Below, in pieces: positions 33,660 through 44,149 of a stretch of DNA of 64,000 nt (positions within the stretch are counted from its first letter, which is position 1; every line of letters begins with the position of its first letter). The notes beneath the pieces were generated by a model. The model ran no database searches. It saw nothing but the letters and a program-made list of their open reading frames with translations, and had not been told where the DNA came from. This DNA comes from Nageia nagi (Eukaryota > Pinophyta), in contig JBITNC010000001.1 in the NCBI GenBank assembly GCA_050084985.1, positions 184,698,001 through 184,762,000 on the forward strand. Reading direction: 5' to 3'. Both the position numbers and the translations under genes were made by a program.

Positions 33660-34126
33660 TATAGAATTGAAAGATTCTATAAACCAAGATCACCTTGAAG
33701 CTTCTCCATCAAATCTAACATTTATCATTTTAGTAAAGCAATAATCAATCACACAAAAATAACACATCATGTATAGTGGTTCCTCCATCTCTTAAGAGTA
33801 CATCCACTTTTAACTATCATTCTATTACTTCTCATAAGATAACTCTTCTACAAATAATTAACAAAGCTCTTACAAGAGCATTCCTACAACTCTATAAGAT
33901 AAGCATTACCATTCTTGATCAAGTTACACAATGAAAGGGGTACTATCTATTTATAAGAAGAATTTGACCCTTTAACATTCATTTTACCCAATGGTAATGT
34001 TAAAAGTGTTTCTATATTTATTTATCTTTCTATATTTATTTTCTTAATACTTTAATGTATCTAAAGATACTTTAAGCATTAAGTGAATTTATATTAAAGA
34101 GAAATATTACATTACAATTTCCAACA
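33660..34126 (-). repeat. 5' LTR of element A
   Basis: On the minus strand it starts TGTTGGAAATTGTAATG. A minus-strand TATA box (TATAAATAG) lies at 33947-33955. Confidence 0.85.
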
Positions 34127-34131
34127 CTTAC

Positions 34132-34970
34132 ATTCTGAGGTAGTAATGCAAGTGACTAAAATCAATCATTTCAAATATTTTCTTAAGTTTGGATATGTGC
34201 TTTTGGATAATTTCACCATTATTACCAGTGATTAGAAGATCATCCACATAAAAGAGAATCAAGATCAAATTTTTTTCTTAATTAAGTACATATAGATTAG
34301 ATTTGAATAAGCATTTAGAGAATCTAATATCTGTAAAGTAACCTAAAATCTTCTTGTATGAAACTCTAAGTTCTTGCTTAAGTCCATACAAAGAATTCTT
34401 TAGCTTACACACAATGAATCTTTTCCTTCCACAACAAACCCTTCTAGTTGATTCATGTATATTTTCACATCTAAATTACCATTGAAAAAAGCACTCTTGA
34501 TGTCTATTTGAAAAACTTTCCAACCATAAGCTATTGAAAGAGCAAAGATTATCATGATAGAAGGTATTTTTTTATGAAAGTAAAGGTTTTCTCATAATCA
34601 AATTCGTATTTTGGAGCAAAACCTTTGGCCACTAACCTTGCCTTGTATTTATAAATATTCTCAATTAAATTGTACTTGACCTTATAGATCCACTTATTTT
34701 CAATCACATTTCACTTATTAGGATAAAAAATTAAGTTTCAAATTTTATTTTTCATAAGAACCTCATATTCTACATTCATAGCTTCCATCCATCACTCATG
34801 CTTTAAAGCTTCCTTGAATAATGAGGGCTCATTTTTATTATCAAGTCTAGAAAGTAAGAATTTGTTCAAAGTCATACTTCTTATATCCTTTGAGTTGAAT
34901 AATTTTTCTTTTGAGATAACTTATCTACATCAATATCCAACCAAATAGGTGCAACTAAAGAGTCATCTAG
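34132..34970 (-). pseudogene. Ty1/copia reverse transcriptase (element IV)
   Basis: On the minus strand the region starts with DDSLVAPIWLDIDVDKL, the spacer before RT, then broken fingers and palm sequence with LYGLKQ near 34370 and the catalytic motif at about 34240, ILFYVDDLLITGNN. The Tyr-Val-Asp-Asp is intact. It then reads HLHYYLRM and stops at the border of element A, resuming at 29599. Stops occur mainly at expected Gln codons. Upstream, the integrase part is separated from it by element V. Confidence 0.9.
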
Positions 34971-34975
34971 ATCCT

Positions 34976-35767
34976 TGTTTACAAATATCTTGAGCATAAA
35001 AATAAATAAATAATTATAAAAACCCAAAATATCTATTTCAAGCTATGGATAGCAAATTAGACCATATAGATAAATAGATAAAGAAGATAACCACTTAGAA
35101 TTAGGATAGTAATACCAATCAAGAACTATAATTTGTATACTTACCTTACAAAGTGTACCTAACATTGAAGAATGATGATATATTTGATATGTGGATGATA
35201 GAGAAATCCTACTCCAGAAGCTATAACCTAAAATGTAACAAAAAGAGTACCACGAGTGATTTATATATTGTACAAAAGGAGCACCAATGGTGTGTTTGGA
35301 ATGAATAAGGAGCATCGATGATCTTTATCAAAATGCTCTTTGCTTTCAAATCAAGTCAATAATTTGCATATAGACGTTTTGATTAGCAATATGATATCTA
35401 GATAAATTATCAATGTCAAATCAGTCGTATAAGGAAGTACATAAACCATAACCTTGAATGGTAGCATAAAAATACATCTAAAGGATTGCCACCACCAAGA
35501 TTAGATATGGGATCATGTATCTTCTTGATGTAAACTTACAATTAGATCCCTATTTATATATATAATAATATGACCAACTCCTTAGATCAATGTGTACCTA
35601 CATAAATAGGGTTAGTCCATAATACATAACAATGTTCAAGATAATTATTGATATTATGATTATATTCAAGATATATATTGATATCATTAAATTAAATATT
35701 CTAGATATATATTAGTGCAAGCAAATGTATTTATTTAAATGCATAAATAAATTTTACACGATAATAG
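34976..35767 (-). repeat. 3' LTR of element V
   Basis: Left end TGTTTACAAATAT; right end CACGATAATA, where the right LTR has CATGATAACA. It is nearly colinear with 42023-42811 throughout. A minus-strand TATATATAAATAGGG lies at about 35548-35562, likely its promoter. Confidence 0.9.
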
Positions 35768-35783
35768 ATGCCCCACTTTGTAT
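35768..35783 (-). promoter_or_regulatory. Candidate polypurine tract (element V)
   Basis: Minus strand ACAAAGTGGGGCATC directly borders the 3' LTR start. Purine-rich but interrupted; supported by position. Confidence 0.55.
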
Positions 35784-36007
35784 TAGAAATTGATATCATA
35801 AAGTGCATTGAGATTTTTCATTCAAAGTACAAATTAAGATGTCATAGAAATGAAGTATTAACAAGCATTGATAAGCATAATACCAACACTAATCAATCTA
35901 AATTTCAACAAAGATTGTAATATAGCAAAACTTGTAAAAGCTAGATATAGGTTGAGAAAACTCTCTGCGATGATGTTTTTCAATCTACCCTTGTCATGAT
36001 ACTGAAA

Positions 36008-36103
36008 ACACATGATCACACATGATAACACATGATGACACTTGACCACATATGACAACACATAACCACACATTACCACACATGACTACACATGACAACA
36101 CAA
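36008..36103. repeat. 10-bp tandem array, about ten units
   Basis: Units of exactly 10 bases, consensus CATGAYMACA (for example CATGATCACA, CATGATAACA, CATGATGACA, CATGACTACA, CATGACAACA), with no insertions or deletions. The period equals about one helical turn. It lies 20 bp before the 40-bp array. Confidence 0.85.
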
Positions 36104-36120
36104 GTGAATAGCATACTATA

Positions 36121-36680
36121 GTAGAATGGGAGCTCAACTCTATGCCAAGAGGTATGATATGATGATGAGAGCTAAAATTCTATGCTAAAAGGCATAATAT
36201 GATGATGAGAATGAAAACTCTACACCAAAAGGTGTGATATGATTATAAGAGCTAAAACTTTGCACCAAGAGGTATGATATGATGATGAGAGTTGAAACTC
36301 TATGCCAAGAGGCATAATATGATGATAAAAGCTTAAACTCTATGCCAAGAGGCATAATATGATGATGAAAGATGAAACTTTATACCAAGAGGTATAATAT
36401 GATGATGAGAGCTAAAACTCTACACTAAGAAGAATAATATAATAATGAGAGCTAAAACTCTATGTCAAGAGGTATAATATGATGATAAGAGTTAAAACTC
36501 TATGCCAAGAGGCATAATATGATGATGGAAGCTCAAACTCTATGCCAAGAGGTATAATATGATAATGAGAGCTAAAACTCTATGCCAAGAGGTATAATAT
36601 GATGATGAGAGCTAAAACTCTATGCCAAGAGGCATAATATGATGATGAGAGTTGAAACTTTATGCTAAGAAGTATATAAC
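36121..36680. repeat. 40-bp tandem array with a hairpin in each unit (14 units)
   Basis: Fourteen units in strict 40-base register from 36121 to 36680, no indels. A unit is GATGATGAGAGCTAAAACTC followed by TATGCCAAGAGGCATAATAT. The second half holds an inverted repeat TATGCC-AAGA-GGCATA. The arms vary together: TATACC pairs with GGTATA (unit 7) and TACACC with GGTGTG (unit 3); several others pair with G-U wobbles. Only unit 8 is clearly broken and unit 4 has one mismatch. A length of 40 is not a codon multiple, so it is not coding. Two stray units occur at 39471-39550, on the other side of the PMD gene. Confidence 0.92.
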
Positions 36681-37669
36681 AAAATACAATTCAAGATATA
36701 GCCATGTAGATAATTCTCTATCATGTCCAACAAATTAGGATGTTCAATCTGACAAAATAAGAAAAATGAGTGGTCTATTTTGACATAAGCACACCACTAG
36801 CAATATTAAAAGCATAATGGAAGAAGGTCACATGTGATCCTTTTCTTAAGAAATTTTTGAAAATTTAAAAATAAACAATGGCATATAGTTTATTGATTGA
36901 TAATTGTTTATAATTTGTTAATGTCATAGGTATGTAAATTGAGTAATATGTAGAATATTTAAGGATATGTGCCCTTGAAATATTATAAAAGAGGGTTGAA
37001 TCCCCTTTCATTATCACTTAAATTTTCAAAGTGAGAGTGCTTAGGAGTTTTGATAACCTATAAGGCAAGTGCTTGTTCTTGATTTTATTGCTATTAACAT
37101 GTGATCTACCTTTGCTTCTTTTTCACATCTCCCTATCATGGCTTTAGCAATTACACACCAAGAGGGACATAGAACTACTCTAGTGATGAACTCTCCTACT
37201 AGTCATCAAGTAAATCATTTTTACCTATCTTTCTTTGGTGCCTTCTTGATTTGTTTCTATGTGTTTTCTCTTTACATAGTTTTCCTATAAGTTTGATATC
37301 ATGTTCCTAGGTTTTTACCTATTAGAATACCTTTGCTTTTATTTTTATCTTTTAGCATTGTTTTTTATCTTTCTACCTCTGTGATTAGGTTATTCTTTTC
37401 CATATGACCCTACTCATAAATTTTTGTTAGTTTTTTGTATGGGAAGAGGGTCATTGACAGTCCCTTCTACCCTAGTTTAGACCATGGGAAGTCCTCTTTT
37501 ATGTTGGTTTGGACCGTGGGTGGGCCTCTTTTACTATTTTGTAAAACTCAAAAATGCATTAATAATAGAAACTAATATTACTTTTTATGTGTTTTTTATC
37601 AATATCATAGCTATTATATGTGAGATTATAGAAAGAGTACTACATTTATAGTTGCTCAATAATGGCCCT
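36681..37669 (+). other. Presumed promoter and leader of the PMD gene
   Basis: No domain. Contains the TATA box above, and at 37475 and 37507 a 32-bp imperfect repeat (GTTTAGACCATGGG and GTTTGGACCGTGGG). A spliced leader is possible (CAAGTAAAT at about 37207) but unproven. Confidence 0.4.
36984..36991 (+). promoter_or_regulatory. TATA box upstream of PMD gene
   Basis: TATAAAAG within CCTTGAAATATTATAAAAGA, a textbook plant TATA box on the plus strand, about 690 bp before the PMD domain. Suggests that the antisense gene had its own promoter inside the element. Confidence 0.5.
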
Positions 37670-39340
37670 AATTAGATAACAGCTAGAGCACACTCAAGGC
37701 TATGTCCTTGAGCTATCTGACCTTTACCAATTACATCTATCATGATCAGGATATGTTGATAATTTTGATGGAGAGTTGGGATTCTAATTCCAACACCTTT
37801 CACTTACCTATAGGGGAGATTATAGTGACTCTTACGGATATCTATAGGATCACTAGGCTATCTATCAGGGGTAAGCTAGTGAACATGGTCCCTATACCTA
37901 TCATGGAATGAGTAGAGAAGTGGGCTATGTGGCTCATGGGCTCAAAAGAGGTGAACCAAAGGAAAAGGGGAGTTTATCCAATGATACATGTACCAAAATA
38001 TCCTCCAGCATGGGTTGACCTATGATTGAGGCTCCTTATTACTTGCTTATTAGATGTTATTATCTACCCAAACAAAAGTAGTGAAACATTCCTCATGGGG
38101 ATGGTGCCTATCATCATGGACATGGTATGACATGAGTAGTGATACACATGGTGCCTAACTATTTTGGCACATCTATACCATGATTTATATGCATTCACTA
38201 AGGTGGGCATATGATCATATATGCATCTCCATACTAGCCTCTCTACCATAGGATCTACCTGATGATGTGCCCACATGGTAGTGGTGGATGACTACACATG
38301 GTCCTAACTTTCTTGATGTCAACTTAGAGAGATGGATGATACAATTAAACACACTCATGGAGTCATAGATCCACTAGTATCCATATAGATATGCCCTAGA
38401 GTGGATTGATGACATACACAAGCTAGCCTGGGTGAGACATTCAACATACATCTAGGCATGTAGGGTGTTGGTTTAACCATATAGACTAGAGAGGGTACTT
38501 CGATAGTTTAGGATATAGTAGAGGATACCAGATGACTATAGGATAGTAATACATTACTATCATATCAAGGATCTACCAAAGGACTATGAGCCAGTGCCAG
38601 ATTGGGATTTTGAGTGGACATCCCCTAGCGAGGACTCAAAATTTGAGGATGACCTAGACATAGATGGTCTTGAGCATACTAAGGACTACATGGATTGGTG
38701 GTGAGGACATGCTCCTCACCACCTAAGAATTCATGAGGTAGACCAACTTGAGGATGAGGGAGATGCATCTGAAATAAAGGAGGCATCGATAGAATGGAGC
38801 ATAGGGTACACATAGTTATGATGGGGCTCACATGACATAGACAACACATGTGATAAGACACTAGATGTTGGTCATGATGACAATGAGGAAACTGACCCAA
38901 ACCACGATGAGTATGAGCTTGACATAGAGAGAGATATGAATGTGTTTAAAGATGATGATGGTATCTATTCTTTTTATCTTATATATATTTTTATTTTTAT
39001 TATAAATATATGCAATACTGATATATGATTTATATGTAGATGATGAGGATCTTGAACTAGACATGGCCTAGCTACATAAGCTCATAGAGTAAAAGGATGC
39101 CAAAATCAAATATCTGTAAGGATAGCTATGATACAGAGGAGGAGACTAAACAACCCTATACTAGGATCTACAAAAAGCCAACGCATAGATCTAGGACCTT
39201 TACGAGAAGCTATGAAAATTCAAGAGACAAGTAGGGGAAGAAAAGGTGAGGGCTAAAAAATATAATTCTAGGTGTGGGGGTAGTGGCTCTAGCAAGGCTA
39301 CTAGTTCTAGCATAGGGGGAGGAGGTCCTTGTAGGAGACT
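37670..39340 (+). pseudogene. Plant mobile domain (PMD) gene with acidic, coiled-coil tail
   Basis: PMD (aminotransferase-like, MAIN/MAIL type) proteins occur as host silencing factors and as transposon cargo. 37702-37911 reads LIILMESWDSNSNTFHLPIG followed by EIIVTLTDIYRITRLSIRG, the diagnostic start in which HTFHLPxGExxxTLxD and LxLxIxG recur. Later, near 38150-38270, LTILAHLYHDLYAFTKVGI and HLHTSLSTIG match the AxLYxxL and LLQxWxWER-like part. From 38580 an acidic tail (SPSEDSKFEDDLDIDGLEH) is followed at 39060-39250 by a heptad-like segment (LHKLIE, ARIKYL-like, QVGEEKVRAKKYNSR) and a Gly/Ser-rich end (GGSGSSKATSS). Stops and frameshifts break it. It lies antisense to the gag of element V. 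Confidence 0.82.
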
Positions 39341-39470
39341 ATAGCTTTTATGTACATGATTATTACTCAACCATGCTAAAATTTTGTAAAGTAATTAACC
39401 TTTTTATGATATAAAAGATGACTTTTGTTTATTTTGCATTATTATTTGTGATATGTATTTTATGATAATA

Positions 39471-39550
39471 TGAGAGCTAAAACTTTGCACTAAGAGGCCT
39501 AAAAAGATATAACAGTCTAGGAGATAAAACTCCATGCTAAGGGGCATTCA
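39471..39550. repeat. Two stray units related to the 40-bp array
   Basis: GAGAGCTAAAACTTTGCACTAAGAGG and GAGATAAAACTCCATGCTAAGGGGCAT repeat the array consensus, the second still pairing ATGCT with GGCAT by one wobble. They sit on the far side of the PMD gene, so the array family brackets that gene. Confidence 0.75.
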
Positions 39551-39929
39551 TTAAATTTTTAGTTTGACAAAATTTGGCTACAAAAGAGGACCATGGGCAA
39601 TCCATTCTTGATAAAAATGGAGTGCCAGCACTCTTGATATGATGTCAAAATGATCCCCCATTTTTTACATCATGACATTGATCAATTCATCTATCCTAAT
39701 ATTAGTTCCGTTAGTGTTAGTATGATCATGCATGTTTACCAAATGACATAACCAGAGGGCCTTGTGCCCCCACTGGTGTTGGCTTCATTTTGATATTTTT
39801 CTTATTGTACCCCTATGATAATGGGCTTTTTCATCATATTGTCCTATGTATATGATATTTCTATGTTTTGTTGTGGCATGGGGTTCTTGTAAATACCTAA
39901 TTTCTCATTATCTACATGTACAGGAGTCT

Positions 39930-41980
39930 TTTTCTTATCTTCCTATTTTTTGAATGATATCACCTTTTTATCTATCATGTCTTGGACATCTTTAAACTTT
40001 TTACATTCACATGTTTTGTGTCCATGATTTCTATGATACCCACAAAATCCACCTATAGTTTCAATGAATTTTTGACTCATAGGTGGTAATTGGATCAAAC
40101 CCTTTTGAAGCAATGATTGTAACAACTCATCATGATCTTTTGTAATTTTGGTGTATACTCTAGGGGTTTTATTCTTATATGGACAAGATGTTTATTTCAC
40201 CATTGTAACTTTTGCTATTGTTTTTATCATTGATAGTTTTTTTCTTCTCTTTTAAGTTTTCAATAGCTGATTTTTACTAGATGCTTCTATTTTTAAATCA
40301 TGGACATAATCATCTTAGAGAGGGGTTGCTCTAGATAGTTGAAGAATTTTAATATTATCTCATATCTAAGGGATTTGATTAACATATGCTTTAGCTCTTT
40401 TTCATTTAAATTTATGAATGTGGCTATTTTCTTTCATATTTTTATAAATTCCACAAATGATTGGTTCTCACCTTGTCTCATTCTTGCTAAGTTGATAAGA
40501 GTTGTTTTTCTTTTTATGTTGATATTGATTTATGAATTCTCATTTTAATTGCTCATAGTTAGTGATACTTTGGTTTTCAAGATTGTAGAACCATTCAGAT
40601 GATTTCTTCCCTAAATTGAATTGAAATAATCTCGCTAACATATCTTCATCATGTTGATGACTAGAAGCTATTTCTTCAAAAATTGTGATATGTATCCTTG
40701 GATCACTAATGCCATAATATTTGTGAAAATCTATGTCTTTCCCTTTCCATGTTTTTCCTTTTATTTTTTCATAAAAGGGGTGCCTTTTGTTTAACTATTC
40801 ACCTTCTTTTTCTTTGCTTAATAGTGTTAAACTCTTTAATTTTTCAACCATTTCTTTCAATTTTTCCATCCTTTTTTCTAATTTTTCTTTTTCATTTTGC
40901 ATAGTTTCATTGTTATTATTTTTCTCTAGGAGATTAGGTTTCTTAATTTCTTTCTCATTCTCATATTTGGGTGTTTTAGGAGTAAATGTCTCGTTTTGAT
41001 CTCTCCATTCTTGAATTAATTGATTATCTAACTCTCTTATGATTACCTGTCTTACACATATTTGAGCTTTTTGATAATATTGTGTACCTATTATTTTTCT
41101 TACTTCTATCTCTTTAATTTTTTTTTCTCTATCTAGCCAGTAAAGGTAAGCATTGATAAGTCCTTATGCTATAGGATCAATTTCAAATTCTATTTCTGAT
41201 TCATTATTTGACTCATCATCGAATTCAACTATCTCATCATCCAAATGTTCATAATTAGATTCTTCTAATGTTATTGATTCATGACCTTTAAAATTTTTTA
41301 CAAGTGTTAAGTATGATGCAGATTCATGAAAGTTTGACTCAAAGATGGAAGGACAAAGCATACAAAAATTGACATGGCTTTCTATAGGCAAAATGGGTTG
41401 TAGGAGGCCCATTTCAAAAATATTTAGATTGTAGATGGTCCTACTCTAACTTGCTAACGTGTATGACAAGAGGGGTGGCTTAGCCAATAGTATCCTAAAA
41501 GGTGACTTAAAACTATTTTCGATCAAAAATTCATTGATAATATGAAATGAATGAGGTATGGTAAGATCTTTAGTAAACTTATAGAATACCTTAAGGAGCT
41601 TTATGAATTCTTGTACCAACCTTAATTTATCTTTCGTTAGATTTAGATTATTAGATTTTTTAGATCAATAAAGGACTAATTGACATTTTTTTTCAAAAGG
41701 TTGGATTATTTCTTCTTTAGGGCTCTCATTATCTTTTGATTCCCCATGATAAGATTCATCATCTATTATATTTATGCTTATTTTACTAGGGTTATCATTA
41801 TCTTCAAAATCTCCATGATAAGATTCATCATCAAAAAAATTGGTTTCGATAGCCAAAGGGACACTATCTTTATTTAACCTAGCACTTTTTCTTATTGATA
41901 TTATACCTTTCCATGATTTTCCTTTTCTTTTAGTTGGTTCAAGCTTTGATTGATTTAATGATAAAATATATAATTATTTG
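39930..41980 (-). pseudogene. Ty3/gypsy gag (element V)
   Basis: From right to left on the minus strand: an acidic N-terminal part (41856-41665 and 41412-41164, rich in Asp/Glu), a Lys/Glu-rich coiled-coil-like segment at about 41050-40800 (EKEKLEKRMEKLKEMVEKLK), the capsid core at about 40740-40560 with HKYYGISDPRIHITIFEE and LARLFQFNLG, then WFYNLENQSI, and at 40125-39943 a zinc motif GFCGYHRNHGHKTCECKKF (CX2HX4-5HX4C type usual in Tat gags). It ends in stops near 39880. No protease follows. Capsid and zinc motifs are convincing. Confidence 0.85.
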
Positions 41981-42002
41981 TTCATATTTTTAGAAGTTGA
42001 GA

Positions 42003-42022
42003 TTCATGTCAAGTTCACCAAA
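42003..42022 (-). promoter_or_regulatory. Candidate primer-binding site (element V)
   Basis: Minus strand TTTGGTGAACTTGACATGAA immediately after the 5' LTR. It begins with TGG as primer sites do; I cannot assign the tRNA. Confidence 0.5.
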
Positions 42023-42811
42023 TATTTACAAATATTTTGAGCATGTAAATAAATAAATAATTACAAAAACCCAAAATACCTATTTTGAGCTACAATTAGC
42101 AATTTAGACCATACAGATAAATAGATGAAGAAGATAACCACTTAGAATTAAGATAGCAATACCAATCAAGAATTTTAATTTGTATACTTACCTTATGAAG
42201 CATACCTAACATCAAAAAATGATGATATGCTTGATATGTGGATGATAGAGAAATCCTGCTCCAAAAGTTATAACCTAAAATGCAATGAAAAGAGTATCAC
42301 AAGAGATCTATATATTGTATAGGTGGAGAGTTTATGGTGTATTTAGAATGAATAAGTAGCATCAACAACCTTAATTAAAGTGCTCTTTACTTTCAAATAA
42401 AGTCAATAATTTGCATATAGATGTTTCGATCAATGATATAATATCAAGGTAAATCATCAGTATCAAAATACCTTGCATAAGGAAGTACACACCACAACCT
42501 TGAATGGTAGTGTCAAAAGACACCTAAAGGATTGCCACCATTAAGACCAAATATGGGATAATGTATCTCCTTGATGTGGACTTACTATTAGATCCTTATT
42601 TATATAGATAATAATATGACCTACTCCTTAGGTCGACATGTACCTACATAAATAGAGTTAGTCCACAATACATAACAATATTCAAGATAATTATTGATAT
42701 TATGATTATATTCAAGATAAACATTGATATCATTAAATTAAATATTCTAGGGTATATTAGTGCAAGCAAATGTATTTATTTAAATGCATAAATAAATTTT
42801 ACATGATAACA
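42023..42811 (-). repeat. 5' LTR of element V
   Basis: Colinear with the LTR at 34976-35767; on the minus strand it starts TGTTATCATGTAAAATT. Followed by the target duplication ATCAT. Confidence 0.9.
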
Positions 42812-42816
42812 ATCAT

Positions 42817-44110
42817 CATCATCACTAAAAGTAGATTCCTCAAAACGTTCATTTAATTTTACAACCATTGATATGAACACTACTTTGTAGGATGGAAAGT
42901 AGAGCTTATAGCCTCTACGTTGAATGTCATAGGCCACAAAGATACATTTTTCAATGCTCTTGTCCACTGCTTTCTTTTTCTCAAAAATAATATAAGATAA
43001 TGCTTCAAAACCAAATACCTTAAAGTGAGAAATGTTAGGTTTATTTCCTATCCAAGCATCAAAAAGAGTTTTACCCCTAATAATTTTTGTGAGATACCTA
43101 TTCAAAATGTAAATTACAATGCTCATGGCTTCACTCCATAAGAAACTAGGAAGAGTTTTCAACATGCATCTAACCATATCTATAATTATCCTTTTTTTTT
43201 TTTAGTAACATCATTTGTTGAGGAGTGTAAGCAATCATAAATTATCTCTTGATCTTGTGCTTGGCACAATATTCATTAAACTCATTGTTGTTATAATCAT
43301 CTTCATTATTTGATCTCAGTATCTTAAATTTAAGGTTAATCTAATTTTCAACTAATGCCTTGAAATATTTAAACTTGTTAAAGGTTTGATCCTTGTACTC
43401 AAGTATATAATCAAATATCATCCTACTAATGTCATAGATGAAATTCAAAACATAAGATTTTCCCCTAAGCAACTGAGTATAAAATGAACCCTTCAAATCT
43501 AAATGCATAAGCTGAAGAGGTTTGATTTCCCTTGTTGCCTTATCTTTTTCAAATCTTTATCTATTCATATTTTCTAAGATGCACTTCTTACATAGATTAA
43601 TTATAGGTGAAATTAAAATCAAACCTTCTATAAGTTATTTATCTTTCATGAATTGAATACTTTTATGGTTAAGGTTCCCTAAATGTTGGTTCCAAAGATT
43701 TTCTTTAGATAAAACATTAATAGTAAGACATATCTTTGTTGGAGCTTGATCCATAATGTAGAGATCATATTTCATTGATCTTTTCAACAAAGTGGTGAGT
43801 CCCTTCTTAATGCACCAAGAGTGTGAGTTGAACTCAAATGAGTATCCTTTGCTTGCAACTTGAATTACAAAAAGAAGGTTCATATGAAGCTAACGCACAT
43901 AGAGCATTTTTTTAAGAACATTTTCATGAATCAACACACTCTCAATCCCCTAGACTTAAAAGATTGAATTATCACCTATCACAACTACATCCTTTCTATA
44001 CTACTAAAAAATTTTAAACTTATCATTTTCAAAGCATAGGTGATTAGTGCATCTAGATTCAATAATCTAATTAGTCAAAAAAGTATAAGTTATAGAGTAA
44101 AAAATAGAAA
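42817..44110 (-). pseudogene. Ty1/copia protease and integrase (element IV)
   Basis: Minus strand near 44060 reads IIESRCTNHLCFENDKF: the copia protease Asp-Ser-Gly is Glu-Ser-Arg. 43883-43635 follows with the protease end and the integrase zinc region (ENLWNQHLGNLNHKSIQFM). The core near 43310 reads RSNNEDDYNNNEF, so the second catalytic Asp of SDNGGEY is Asn. The region near 43220, where the Glu motif is expected, reads QQMMLLKKKK in the available frame, also without Glu. 43177-42776 is open and gives LPSFLWSEAMSIVIYILNR and IGNKPNISHFKVFG. It ends at element V. Confidence 0.88.
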
Positions 44111-44149
44111 CACAACCAACTTTAATATTTTTTTTTCCTTTGAAGTTCT

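Larger units (their letters stand above)
29605..34126 (-). mobile_element. Non-autonomous LTR element A, nested in copia IV
   Basis: Two 467-bp LTRs (29605-30071 and 33660-34126) enclose about 3.6 kb with no protein domain on either strand. A tRNA-type primer site (TGGTATTAGAGC, minus strand) sits at 33645-33656 beside the right LTR, so the element reads minus. Target duplications CTTGC (29600-29604) and CTTAC (34127-34131) differ by one transition, and the copia RT frame resumes across them. A second member of the family starts at 60678. This is a large retrotransposon derivative type, dependent on proteins in trans. Confidence 0.88.
34976..42811 (-). mobile_element. Gag-only Ty3-type LTR element V with antisense PMD cargo
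   Basis: Two LTRs of about 790 bp (34976-35767 and 42023-42811) are flanked by ATCCT (34971-34975) and ATCAT (42812-42816), one mismatch apart. A candidate primer site lies beside the right LTR and a purine tract beside the left, so the element reads minus. Its minus strand carries a gag at 39930-41980 and nothing that I can read as protease, RT, RNase H or integrase. Its plus strand carries a PMD gene relic at 37670-39340. Two tandem arrays fill the space near the left LTR. It must have depended on another Ty3/gypsy element. Confidence 0.88.

Noticed and set aside
35858-36079. Minus-strand open frame rich in Cys, His and Val
   Set aside because: It is a translation of the 10-bp tandem array, not a gene.
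36121-36680. CRISPR-like array
   Set aside because: Units are contiguous with no unique spacers, lie in plant DNA, and no cas genes are present; it is a simple tandem repeat.
38064-38276. Minus-strand open frame of 70 codons inside the PMD gene
   Set aside because: The plus strand reads as PMD at the same place; this is its antisense shadow.
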